DNA of 35,742 nucleotides from a virus: IMG/VR virus record IMGVR_UViG_3300044614_002511, positions 1 to 35,742 of that record; one strand, 5' to 3'. Shown piece by piece: positions 21,044 to 28,386 of this stretch (position 1 is its first letter; each line of letters starts with the position of its first letter). The notes under the pieces were generated by a model. It saw only the letters and a program-made list of their open reading frames with translations, ran no database searches and was not told where the DNA came from. The position numbers and the translations under genes were made by a program.

Positions 21044-21221
21044 AAATTTAATATCCCTGCTTATCATCATCTTCGGGTTGTCCTTCGTCATGGCAACATC
21101 GTTACTGCTCGATTGGACCTTCATACAAAAACACTTCTTCCGGCAAATCATCATTTATATTTTAATGATCATCGAATTGTTGGTGTTTTATAGAATGATT
21201 TTGAATGTAAATAAAAACTAA
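21033..21221 (+). CDS. Small membrane protein (62 aa)
   Basis: 62 residues with two hydrophobic segments (about 5-27 and 37-56) and basic ends. It overlaps the previous gene by 11 bp. Last gene before the gap that precedes the portal. Function unknown. Confidence 0.5.
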   Translation: MKNKNLISLLIIIFGLSFVMATSLLLDWTFIQKHFFRQIIIYILMIIELLVFYRMILNVNKN

Positions 21222-21251
21222 AAAATTAGAATAACTAAAAACCTAAATAAC

Positions 21252-21279
21252 AAACAATTCGAACTTTATTCCGCAATCA
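21252..21279 (+). promoter_or_regulatory. 28-bp repeat, copy 1, before portal
   Basis: Identical to 28312-28339. It includes ATTCGAACTTTATTCCGC and a TTCGAA palindrome, in a gap 39 bp before the portal start. Two exact intergenic copies each heading a late gene block suggest a shared late promoter or activator site. Confidence 0.55.
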
Positions 21280-21294
21280 ACCAAAATGCTCATG

Positions 21295-21316
21295 CTACTT
21301 TTACCGTAAAAAGTAG
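21295..21316 (+). other. Hairpin immediately before portal start
   Basis: CTACTTTT (21295-21302) pairs perfectly with AAAAGTAG (21309-21316), loop of 6. It ends 2 bp before the portal ATG and could mask or pace translation start. Confidence 0.45.
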
Positions 21317-21318
21317 TA

Positions 21319-22557
21319 ATGGGTATTTTTAATAATCTGTTTTCACCACCACAAATCAACACTAGGGCTTGGCAAGGTCCGCGTGAAGCGTTTGGTGGTT
21401 TATATTCCGGTTTCTTCGGGATGCCTGGCGTTACAACCGAGGGAACAATGGCAAATAGTACAACATCGTTTACTATTTCTGCTTTTTACAATGGCGTTGA
21501 CCAAATATCAAACGATATTGCAAAGCTCCCAAAACACATCTACAAAAAAGAAGGCCTCAAACGATTTGTATCAACAGATCATCCTGCCAATTATTTGATA
21601 TCTTCCGAGCCAAATGCGTTAATGACTTCCTTCGACTTTTGGAAAATCATTCAAATTTCGGCTATTCTCAAAGGAAATGGCTACGGCGAAATTGTTCGCA
21701 ATGCCTTAACCGGTCGTGAAGAATCAATAATTTACCGTAAATCCGATGATGTAAAAGTGTACACTATCGATAACGGCATTTACTACATGTACAAAGGTCG
21801 CCGTATCGAATCGGCAAACATGCTGCACTTCAAAGGGTTTTCCTTTGATGGAATCGTGGGTGTTGGAATCATCACGTTTGCAGCTGCAAACTTGGGCGTT
21901 ATTTTAGATGCTAAAAGTTACCAATCAGATATCTACAAAGATCGTGGCGTTGGTTACGGTGTAATCGAATCCGATTTGGCTGTAAATGCCACCAATAAAA
22001 AGATTTTAGAAGATGGTTTCACTTCTAAAATGTCCGCAAAATCTAAGTTCAAAGTGCCAATGTTAGATGAAGGAATGAAATACAAAAGCATTTCCATCAC
22101 ACCTGCCGAGGCTCAATTCCTAGAAACCGATAAAAATGCGGTTATCGAGGTATGTCGTTGGTTAAACATCGCACCACACAAATTGAAACACCTGGATAAC
22201 GCAACATTCACAAACATTCAGCACCAATCAATCGAGCATGTGCAGGATTCTTTATTGCCGTGGATCATTCGTTTTGAGCAGGAATTAAACCGCAAATTAT
22301 TCTTTAAAAATAATGCCGAAGGTTACTACGTGAAATTCAACGAAAAAGTGTTGTTGCGTGGCGATATGGAAGCAAAAAGAAACTACTACACCAGCATGAT
22401 ATATGCCGGTGCTTTCACACGAAATGAAGTAAGAGCCTGGGAAGATGCCGACCCGATTGAAGGATTAGACGAACCGTTGCAACCGGTAAACATGCAGGCG
22501 TTATCTGTAGCCAATCAAATTATAGAAGATCAAAAAGAAGAATCTAATAATCAGTAA
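21319..22557 (+). CDS. Portal protein, HK97 family
   Basis: 412 residues, normal length for the family. Early segment FTISAFYNGVDQISNDIAKLPKHIYKK, the KGNGYGEIVRN stretch and the late motif LNIAPHKLKHLDNATFTNIQHQ are typical of HK97-type portals. It forms the dodecameric ring at one head vertex and binds TerL during packaging. The protease gene starts 1 bp after it. Confidence 0.93.
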   Translation: MGIFNNLFSPPQINTRAWQGPREAFGGLYSGFFGMPGVTTEGTMANSTTSFTISAFYNGVDQISNDIAKLPKHIYKKEGLKRFVSTDHPANYLISSEPNALMTSFDFWKIIQISAILKGNGYGEIVRNALTGREESIIYRKSDDVKVYTIDNGIYYMYKGRRIESANMLHFKGFSFDGIVGVGIITFAAANLGVILDAKSYQSDIYKDRGVGYGVIESDLAVNATNKKILEDGFTSKMSAKSKFKVPMLDEGMKYKSISITPAEAQFLETDKNAVIEVCRWLNIAPHKLKHLDNATFTNIQHQSIEHVQDSLLPWIIRFEQELNRKLFFKNNAEGYYVKFNEKVLLRGDMEAKRNYYTSMIYAGAFTRNEVRAWEDADPIEGLDEPLQPVNMQALSVANQIIEDQKEESNNQ

Positions 22558-22558
22558 A

Positions 22559-23215
22559 ATGAAAACAGAAGATTATATCAAAAGTATAGACGGAGCCGAA
22601 AGACGTTTTTTCGATTCCGAAGTGCGTTTTGAAAAACGTGAAGATGCCGAAGAAGGTGGTGTGGTCGAAGGTTATGCCGCAAAGTTTAATTCCGAAACCA
22701 CCATTGGTTCCTATTGGCAGTTTCGCGAAAAGATTCTTCCCGGTGCGTTTGATGATGTGTTGCAAGATGACATTCGTGCATTATTTAATCATGATCCAAA
22801 TCAAATCTTAGCACGGTCCAATCAAGGCAAAGGCACATTGACAGTTTGGGTTGATGCAAGTGGTTTAAAATACCGTTACACAACACCTGACAGATCCTAC
22901 GCAAAAGATTTGGAAAACGCTATCGCAAACGGCGATGTTTCGCAATCATCTTTCGCTTTCAAAATTAAAGAACAACGCTGGATTGAAAAAGAAGGCGAAT
23001 TGGAACTGCGTGAAATCGTAAAATTTGAAAGATTATACGATGTGTCACCGGTTACCTATCCGGCATATGCCGATACCGAAGTTGCAAAAAGAAGTTTAGA
23101 TTCAGTCAAAGAAGAATTGAATCCAAAACCTACAACCATAGAGGTTGAAGAACCTCAAAAAAGAAAGCTTACTATGAATGAAGCTCAGTTTATGTTTAAC
23201 AAAAATCGTATTTAA
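22559..23215 (+). CDS. HK97-type prohead maturation protease
   Basis: 218 residues. Conserved pieces of the S78 prohead protease family are present: EGYAAKFNSET, LFNHDPNQILARS with His78, GDVSQSSFAFKI with a Ser near residue 131, and YDVSPVTYPAY. It would trim the N-terminal delta domain of the capsid protein, encoded by the next gene. The C-terminal tail is charged. Confidence 0.92.
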   Translation: MKTEDYIKSIDGAERRFFDSEVRFEKREDAEEGGVVEGYAAKFNSETTIGSYWQFREKILPGAFDDVLQDDIRALFNHDPNQILARSNQGKGTLTVWVDASGLKYRYTTPDRSYAKDLENAIANGDVSQSSFAFKIKEQRWIEKEGELELREIVKFERLYDVSPVTYPAYADTEVAKRSLDSVKEELNPKPTTIEVEEPQKRKLTMNEAQFMFNKNRI

Positions 23216-23217
23216 AA

Positions 23218-24540
23218 ATGAAAAAATCAGATTTTCTGAAGCAACAAAGAGCTTCAAAAGTAGAAGCTCAGGGAAAACTGTTATCTGCTATCAAAACAGA
23301 AACAGGAACCAGAGATTTCTCCGATGATGAACAAACACAATTTTCAGCATTAGAGAATGAAATTAAAGGCCTTGACGATGACATTCGCAAAGCTTTAGAA
23401 GTAGAAACTGCCGAAGCTCGCCACGCAGATTTAACAGCAAAACCTGTAACACACGCAACTGGTGGTGCAGAAGCTCGCGAAGTTGAAAAAATGAAAAAAC
23501 GCTACTCAATTCACTCCGCTATCCGTAGCAAAATGAATGGTGGTGCTGCACTTTCGGGTGTAGAATTAGAGTTTCACCAAGAAGCTACCAAGCGTGCAAT
23601 GGAAGCTGGTATCACTATCGAAGGGTTAGCAGTGCCATTAGCTGAAAAACGTGCCGACGGTCAAACCGTAACACAGGATGCAGGTGGTTTTGGTGCAAAC
23701 TTGGTTTCTACAGAAACTCAAAGCCCAATCGAATTCCTTCGTCCTACTCCAATGTTAGAAGCTGCGGGTGCTCAATATCTTACAGGTTTACAAGGTAACT
23801 TGAAATTCCCTGTAAACAATGGTGGTATCGTTGCAACTTGGGAAGGTGAGGTTGCCAATGTTGCAAACAGCAAAAACGCTTATGCTTCTAAATCAATGAC
23901 ACCAAAACGTTTAGCTGTTTCTGTGCCTATCGCATTGCAAAACATCCTTCAATCGTCAATTTCTTTAGAGCGATACACTGTCGAAGAAATTATGGCAGCA
24001 GTAGGACAAGCAATTGATGTTGCTGGTATCAACGGTGCTGGTACAGGTGGCGTTCCTGAAGGTCTTTTGGTTACTACCGGTACAAACTTGGTGGCTGCTG
24101 GTGCTAGTGGTGCTGCTCCTACATGGGCTCACATGGTAGCTTTAGAAACGGGTGTGTATGTTGGTAACGCAAATTCTGCAAGAATGGGTTATTTATTTAA
24201 CGCTGTAACTCGCGGAAAATTAAAAACCACCAAACATGAAGCTGGTGATTTGGGTTATCTGTTGTCTGCCGATGGTACTGCAAACGGTTATCCTGTTTGG
24301 CAATCAAACAACGTGCCTTCAAACCTTGTAAAAGGTGGTTCGGGTGCAGTTTGTTCGGCTGGTATCTTTGGCGATTTCTCACAAATGATCATCGGTCAGT
24401 GGGGCTTTGCAGATTTATCTGTAGATGAGTTTTCACGCAAAAGAGAAGGTTATGTTGAAATCACTTTCAACACGTTCTTGGATATCTTAATCCGTCAACC
24501 AAAAGCATTTTCAGTTGTAAAAGACTGGTTAACTACTTAA
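23218..24540 (+). CDS. Major capsid protein, HK97 fold with delta domain
   Basis: 440 residues. Residues 1-about 110 are a charged helical region, the scaffolding delta domain removed by the protease. The rest matches the HK97 fold layout: FLRPTPMLEAAGAQYL, the E-loop and spine region, SVPIALQNILQSSISLERYTV, and GINGAGTGGVPEGLLVTTG. Preceded by portal and protease, so identity is firm. Copy number should be several hundred per head. Confidence 0.93.
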   Translation: MKKSDFLKQQRASKVEAQGKLLSAIKTETGTRDFSDDEQTQFSALENEIKGLDDDIRKALEVETAEARHADLTAKPVTHATGGAEAREVEKMKKRYSIHSAIRSKMNGGAALSGVELEFHQEATKRAMEAGITIEGLAVPLAEKRADGQTVTQDAGGFGANLVSTETQSPIEFLRPTPMLEAAGAQYLTGLQGNLKFPVNNGGIVATWEGEVANVANSKNAYASKSMTPKRLAVSVPIALQNILQSSISLERYTVEEIMAAVGQAIDVAGINGAGTGGVPEGLLVTTGTNLVAAGASGAAPTWAHMVALETGVYVGNANSARMGYLFNAVTRGKLKTTKHEAGDLGYLLSADGTANGYPVWQSNNVPSNLVKGGSGAVCSAGIFGDFSQMIIGQWGFADLSVDEFSRKREGYVEITFNTFLDILIRQPKAFSVVKDWLTT

Positions 24541-24552
24541 TAGTTTTTAATC

Positions 24553-24909
24553 ATGAGTAAAAAAGCAGAAAAACCAGCCATTGATTTGGCTGGTTTAACT
24601 AAAAAATATAATGCAGCGGCTAAGGTAGTAGCTGAACTAGCGGAAGATGCTTCCGAAGAAGTTCGCGAAAAAGCAATTGCATCGGTAAACGAAGCTCTCG
24701 AAGCTTTGAATGAAGGTAAACAAAGTGTTTTTGTAACGGTTAAGTTTTTACTAACGCCAACAGGGCGTTTCAATTTAGCTTATACAAAAGGCGATGTGGG
24801 TGAAGTAAATGTTCTATTAGCTGAAGCAATGGAAGAAGAAGGCTACTGTGCCATCAAATCTGGTGTAACAGCTGACGACACTGAAGTAATCGACGAAGAA
24901 ATTGTATAA
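24553..24909 (+). CDS. Hypothetical head protein (118 aa)
   Basis: 118 residues. Highly acidic with an alpha-helical N-terminal half (KKYNAAAKVVAELAEDASEEVREKAIASVNEALEAL) and a beta part with a Pro-Thr-Gly turn. Located between capsid and first connector, where accessory head proteins often lie. No family recognised. Confidence 0.55.
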   Translation: MSKKAEKPAIDLAGLTKKYNAAAKVVAELAEDASEEVREKAIASVNEALEALNEGKQSVFVTVKFLLTPTGRFNLAYTKGDVGEVNVLLAEAMEEEGYCAIKSGVTADDTEVIDEEIV

Positions 24910-24912
24910 AAA

Positions 24913-25470
24913 ATGTTAACCAACACAACAATAGTTCCCGGCAGTGATTTAACAGTAGTTTCTTTGGCTTTGGCCAAAAGTCAACTACGGTTAGAAAGCA
25001 GTTACACATTTGAAGATGTGTTAATTGGTTCCTATATTGATGCTGCCATCAAAGATTCAGAAAACTACACCGGTGGGTTTATTAACCCGGCAGTTGTAAC
25101 ATTAAATTATTCTGAATTTGAATCGGAAATAGTGTTGGAACAATATCCCGTTAGTTCGATAACAGCTGTTAGATATCTTCCTGAAGATGGAAGTGCCGAA
25201 CTTACTTTGGCATCCGATAAATACGAACTGTTGTTGAAAAACGGAAAACAATATACAATTGCTTTTGCGGATGATCTTCCACAAACCATAAAGAATAACA
25301 AGGCGGTTACAATTGTATTGGCTGCGGGGTTAACTGCCAATACAATTCCGCCTCCGGTTATTCAAGCGGTTTTATTAAAGATTTCCGATATGTACGAACG
25401 TCGTGAAGATCGCATGGAAGTACCGTTAACAATTGCAGATAAATTACTTAGACCTTACAAAATGTTCTAA
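24913..25470 (+). CDS. Head-tail connector (gp6-like)
   Basis: 185 residues. The helical start (SLALAKSQLRLESSYTFEDVLIGSYIDAAIKDSENYTGG) is the typical gp6-like connector motif, followed by a beta region and a C-terminal helix (VLLKISDMYERRED). It forms the ring under the portal. Overlaps the next gene by one base (TAATGG). Confidence 0.82.
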   Translation: MLTNTTIVPGSDLTVVSLALAKSQLRLESSYTFEDVLIGSYIDAAIKDSENYTGGFINPAVVTLNYSEFESEIVLEQYPVSSITAVRYLPEDGSAELTLASDKYELLLKNGKQYTIAFADDLPQTIKNNKAVTIVLAAGLTANTIPPPVIQAVLLKISDMYERREDRMEVPLTIADKLLRPYKMF

Positions 25471-25802
25471 TGGAAAAAACGCCTTATATCGGACAATTGG
25501 ACCGCCGCATTCAAATCGTGCAACTTACCGTTGTTCGTAATAGTGTGGGTGAGCAAATAACTACAGAGGTAGAAGTTTGCATGGCTCAATCAATGATGAA
25601 AGATGTTTCCGGTAGCGAAGATATTGAAGGAAAAGTAAAACACCTGGTTAACAGAACCTACATGATTCGTCACAACGATCAAGTGGCAACAAACGGTTTG
25701 AATTATGTGTTGGTTGATGGCTCACAAAAATTTGAAATCACCAACATTAAAACAATCGGAAGGCGACAATATTTAGAACTAATCTGTAGAAATTATGTCT
25801 AA
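25470..25802 (+). CDS. Head-tail adaptor / head closure protein
   Basis: 110 residues, beta-rich. The start IGQLDRRIQIVQLTVVRNSVGEQI and the pattern KHLVNRTYMIRHNDQVATNGLNYVLVDGSQKFEITNI match SPP1 gp16/phage head-tail joining proteins. It closes the head opening. Overlaps the next gene by 8 bp. Confidence 0.8.
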   Translation: MEKTPYIGQLDRRIQIVQLTVVRNSVGEQITTEVEVCMAQSMMKDVSGSEDIEGKVKHLVNRTYMIRHNDQVATNGLNYVLVDGSQKFEITNIKTIGRRQYLELICRNYV

Positions 25803-26334
25803 GTTAATAGTTGATGTAGCAGGTTTTAAAGAGCTCGAAAGTAAAATTAAACAGCTCGCAAACGACAAAGATAAGAAGCGTGAAATGATTCTTATTCTTC
25901 GGCAAGTAGCAAAACCAACAGTTGCAGCAGCTAGACAAACGGCACCACGTTCAAAAAAGGAACACACTATTTCCGGTGGCACGCGTGCCAAGAAAACAAT
26001 ACAACCCGGAAACCTCTCTAAATCTATTGGTGATATTGTAGGTAAAAAAGGTGGTTCGCGAATTAATCCAACCGTATACGTTGGACCACGTGCAAGGGGA
26101 ACCTACGATGGTTTTTATGGTGCTTGGGTGCATGAAGGACACAATATCTATGCAAAAGGTTTTAAACGTAAACGCAAAAAAGGGGCAAACAATGCTTTTG
26201 CAAAAAGCAAAACCAAAGCCAATCAATTTATGGATCGGGCGTATGCTCAAACGCAAGGGCGAGTAACAACCGATGCAGAAAAACGAACAGCCGCTTTTAT
26301 ACAGCGTCGCATAAACAAACTATCTAATGCTTAA
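25795..26334 (+). CDS. HK97 gp10-like tail component
   Basis: 179 residues with strong basic character. Residues about 5-75 (VDVAGFKELESKIKQLANDKDKKREMIL, then RQTAPRSKKEHT) are typical of the HK97 gp10 neck/tail family. Located between the closure protein and the tail terminator, as expected. Overlaps the next start by 8 bp. Confidence 0.78.
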   Translation: MSKLIVDVAGFKELESKIKQLANDKDKKREMILILRQVAKPTVAAARQTAPRSKKEHTISGGTRAKKTIQPGNLSKSIGDIVGKKGGSRINPTVYVGPRARGTYDGFYGAWVHEGHNIYAKGFKRKRKKGANNAFAKSKTKANQFMDRAYAQTQGRVTTDAEKRTAAFIQRRINKLSNA

Positions 26335-26677
26335 AGCAGGTGAAATAATAACAGCGTTTTTCGAAAACAATTCGGTTTTCGCTGCAACTATGGGTGATAA
26401 AATATTTCCGTTGTTCGCTTTGGCGAATACTGATTTTCCTTTTACAACCTATAGAATCAATTTTCAAACACCTATAACCAAAGACGGATTAGACCGTTTT
26501 GATTGTACCGTGTTTTTTTGGTTTTCCGAAGAAGGTTATCGTGCCGCGTGCGACTTTCACGATGCAATATTACCTTCCGTAAGAAACAACAACGATTTTC
26601 GATATGTGAACTCAACCGTTGAGTTTTCCGAAGAAGATAAAAGTGTGTACACAAGTATTAATTTTTTAATTGATTAA
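26327..26677 (+). CDS. Tail completion/terminator protein
   Basis: 116 residues. Alpha/beta, with FPFTTYRINFQTPITKDG, then CTVFFWFSEEGYRAACDFHDAI and SVYTSINFLID at the end. This matches the DUF3168-like tail terminators of siphoviruses, which cap the tail tube and attach it to the head. Directly before the tail tube gene. Confidence 0.72.
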   Translation: MLKAGEIITAFFENNSVFAATMGDKIFPLFALANTDFPFTTYRINFQTPITKDGLDRFDCTVFFWFSEEGYRAACDFHDAILPSVRNNNDFRYVNSTVEFSEEDKSVYTSINFLID

Positions 26678-26679
26678 CA

Positions 26680-27369
26680 ATGGCTGAAAAAATTTATAAA
26701 GGTAAAAACCTTAGAATCTTTGTTGATGATGAAAGTATTCTTCACTCAACAGAATGTAATTTCTCTACTACGAGAAATTTTGAAGGTATCGCAACAAAAG
26801 ATACCAACGGTAACATTAACACTCCCGGAAACTACGATTGGAGTTTGACAGCAAACACTTTGTTTGCCGACAAAGATGTGGCAAACACCACCCAAACAGA
26901 TTTCTTTGAAGTGTTAACCAAGTTTAAAAACGCAACACGTGTTTCAGTTCAGTTTACGACTGCTGAATTTGGTGATGCTGTTATTTCCGGTTTTGCTTAC
27001 ATTTCTTCTGCAAACGTTGCCGCTGCAACTGAAGGATCTGCAACCGGTGATTTCGCATTTCAAGGCGATGGCGATTTTGAATTGGAAAGAGTAGCAGCAG
27101 TAGGACCACTTCCTGTGATTTCTTCTTCTAACAATGTTGCAATTAGTGCAGCAGCAGCAGGAACTAGAGCAACTACAGCTTCAAACTCACCAACAAACTA
27201 TGCGTTTGTGGGCGAACCTGCACCTGCCGGAATCACAATCAATGCTACAACCGGATTAATTTCCTGGACTATTGGCAGACCTGTGGGAACTTACTTAGGT
27301 ACAACGTTGCGTGTAACAAACGCCAACGGATATACTGATCAGTTAATTGCGTTTGTTGTAGGAGCGTAA
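26680..27369 (+). CDS. Major tail (tube) protein with C-terminal Ig-like domain
   Basis: 229 residues. Residues 1-145 form a beta-rich tube domain (KNLRIFVDDESILHSTECNF, TNTPG-like loops, LTANTLFADKDV). Residues about 146-229 form a separate Ig/cadherin-like domain with PLPVISSSNNVAISA, YAFVGEPAPAGITINATTGLISW and TLRVTNANG. Added Ig-like domains on tail tubes bind cell surfaces weakly in other phages. Position before the chaperone genes supports the call. Confidence 0.85.
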   Translation: MAEKIYKGKNLRIFVDDESILHSTECNFSTTRNFEGIATKDTNGNINTPGNYDWSLTANTLFADKDVANTTQTDFFEVLTKFKNATRVSVQFTTAEFGDAVISGFAYISSANVAAATEGSATGDFAFQGDGDFELERVAAVGPLPVISSSNNVAISAAAAGTRATTASNSPTNYAFVGEPAPAGITINATTGLISWTIGRPVGTYLGTTLRVTNANGYTDQLIAFVVGA

Positions 27370-27371
27370 CC

Positions 27372-27782
27372 ATGAAAATCAGTTATGATAATAAAAACTT
27401 CGAGCTCAAATTTGGGTTCGGAGTTTTTCTCATCTTAGGTAAGATGTGGAATTTGGTAGGCGTGAACTCGGTGTTTAAAAAAGTGATGAGTTCGATGACC
27501 TGGGCGGCAAACATTGATTTTGATAATTTGAAAGAAGAAGATTTGGCAAATATCGAAATCCCGTTTGATTCGTTTACGGTATTGGCCGATTTGGTTATTG
27601 GTTCCATCGTAGCCAATAAAGAAAACAAACTTTCTATTGAAGATCTTGACCAAACCGATGTGGCAAACTGGGTGTTTAACAACCAGGAATTAATGGGGCC
27701 AATTATGAGCAGCTTCATCGCTTCGTTTCCTAAACCTAAAACCGATGTAGAACCGGGAAAGTTGAAGGCGGTCAAAAAGTAG
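27372..27782 (+). CDS. Tail assembly chaperone G
   Basis: 136 residues, read in frame 0. Short, helical, with the C-terminal stretch KPKTDVEPGKLKAVKK ending at a TAG. The slippery sequence in its last codons (27755-27761) permits a -1 shift into the next frame. As in lambda G, this form is the more abundant partner that holds the tape measure during tail assembly. Confidence 0.78.
   Translation: MKISYDNKNFELKFGFGVFLILGKMWNLVGVNSVFKKVMSSMTWAANIDFDNLKEEDLANIEIPFDSFTVLADLVIGSIVANKENKLSIEDLDQTDVANWVFNNQELMGPIMSSFIASFPKPKTDVEPGKLKAVKK
27755..27761 (+). promoter_or_regulatory. Programmed -1 frameshift site GGGAAAG
   Basis: G GGA AAG is split in the zero frame as in the lambda G/T site. The -1 frame after it reads VEGGQKVDDRELTFTDLL without a stop to 28141. 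A fused protein of 130 plus 126 residues (256) results. Confidence 0.85.
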
Positions 27783-28141
27783 ACGACCGCGAATTAACCT
27801 TTACTGATCTGTTGGTGATGTGTGGCGAAATGAACATCCGTTTATCCGATTTTTACGAATACACACCTTTGGAGTTTTTTGCCTTGCGTGAAGGATTTGT
27901 AAACATTCGCGATGCCGATAGTCAGGAACGTTTGTTGCTCACCCGCAAACTAATGTGGGCTTCGTTGGCACCCTATTCTAAACGATTAAAAGAAAAAGAC
28001 ATTATGCAGTTTGAGTTTGAATTGCAAGCCCAAGAAAAAGCTGTTAAACTAGACAGCGAAGAAACCAAAAAAGAATTGGAGCAAGCAATGAATTTTTGGA
28101 AGCAATACGACTTTCAAAAGAAGAATAAAAATAGATGTTGA
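27761..28141 (+). CDS. Tail assembly chaperone T part (expressed as GT fusion)
   Basis: The -1 frame after the slippery heptamer encodes 126 residues to the stop at 28139-28141. It has no good ATG near its beginning (a TTG at 27812 is the first start-like codon), so expression depends on the frameshift. The helical end (LKEKDIMQFEFELQAQEKAVKLDSEETKKELEQAMNFWKQYDF) is typical of T domains. The long form recruits the tape measure and tube protein. The fused product is 256 residues, counted from the ATG at 27372. Confidence 0.78.
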   Translation, partial: VEGGQKVDDRELTFTDLLVMCGEMNIRLSDFYEYTPLEFFALREGFVNIRDADSQERLLLTRKLMWASLAPYSKRLKEKDIMQFEFELQAQEKAVKLDSEETKKELEQAMNFWKQYDFQKKNKNRC

Positions 28142-28160
28142 GTTTAGTTTTTGTTTGTTT

Positions 28161-28190
28161 AAAACCCGTGAGTACGCTCGCGGGTTTTTT
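28161..28190 (+). terminator. Intrinsic terminator after the tail chaperones
   Basis: AAAACCCGTGAG (28161-28172) pairs with CTCGCGGGTTTT (28177-28188) around the loop TACG, with one G-T pair, followed by TTATT. It divides the head/tail-tube block from the tape-measure block. Confidence 0.8.
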
Positions 28191-28296
28191 ATTTACTAAT
28201 AAAAAAATAAATAAATAAAACAAAAAGCAGATAGCCCAAACTTAAAACAGCGGCTATCAATAGAAACTTCAAAAGATCTTTTATAAAAACTTTCAT
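28189..28296 (-). CDS. Small antisense-strand membrane peptide (35 aa)
   Basis: On the minus strand an ATG at 28296 opens 35 residues, MKVFIKDLLKFLLIAAVL then SLGYLLFVLFIYFFISK, ending with TAA inside the terminator tail at 28189. It is one hydrophobic helix with basic ends, the form of a small membrane peptide or type I toxin. A TAAATTTG box on the minus strand (28308-28301) stands immediately before the ATG, so a leaderless transcript is possible. Only sequence evidence; such short ORFs can occur by chance in AT-rich DNA. Confidence 0.45.
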   Translation of the reverse strand: MKVFIKDLLKFLLIAAVLSLGYLLFVLFIYFFISK

Positions 28297-28300
28297 TTTA

Positions 28301-28308
28301 CAAATTTA
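28301..28308 (-). promoter_or_regulatory. Minus-strand -7 box before the 35-aa ORF
   Basis: TAAATTTG fits TAnnTTTG on the minus strand; its last G is 5 bases from the ATG of the small peptide. No TTG at the expected upstream spacing is clear. Confidence 0.3.
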
Positions 28309-28311
28309 GTA

Positions 28312-28339
28312 AAACAATTCGAACTTTATTCCGCAATCA
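28312..28339 (+). promoter_or_regulatory. 28-bp repeat, copy 2, before tape measure
   Basis: Exact copy of 21252-21279, 47 bp before the tape-measure ATG and after a terminator. A new transcription start is needed here, so a promoter function is plausible. Confidence 0.6.
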
Positions 28340-28386
28340 TTCAAAGCCGTACTGCTAATTTTAAACATTCCTAAAAAAATGTATAA

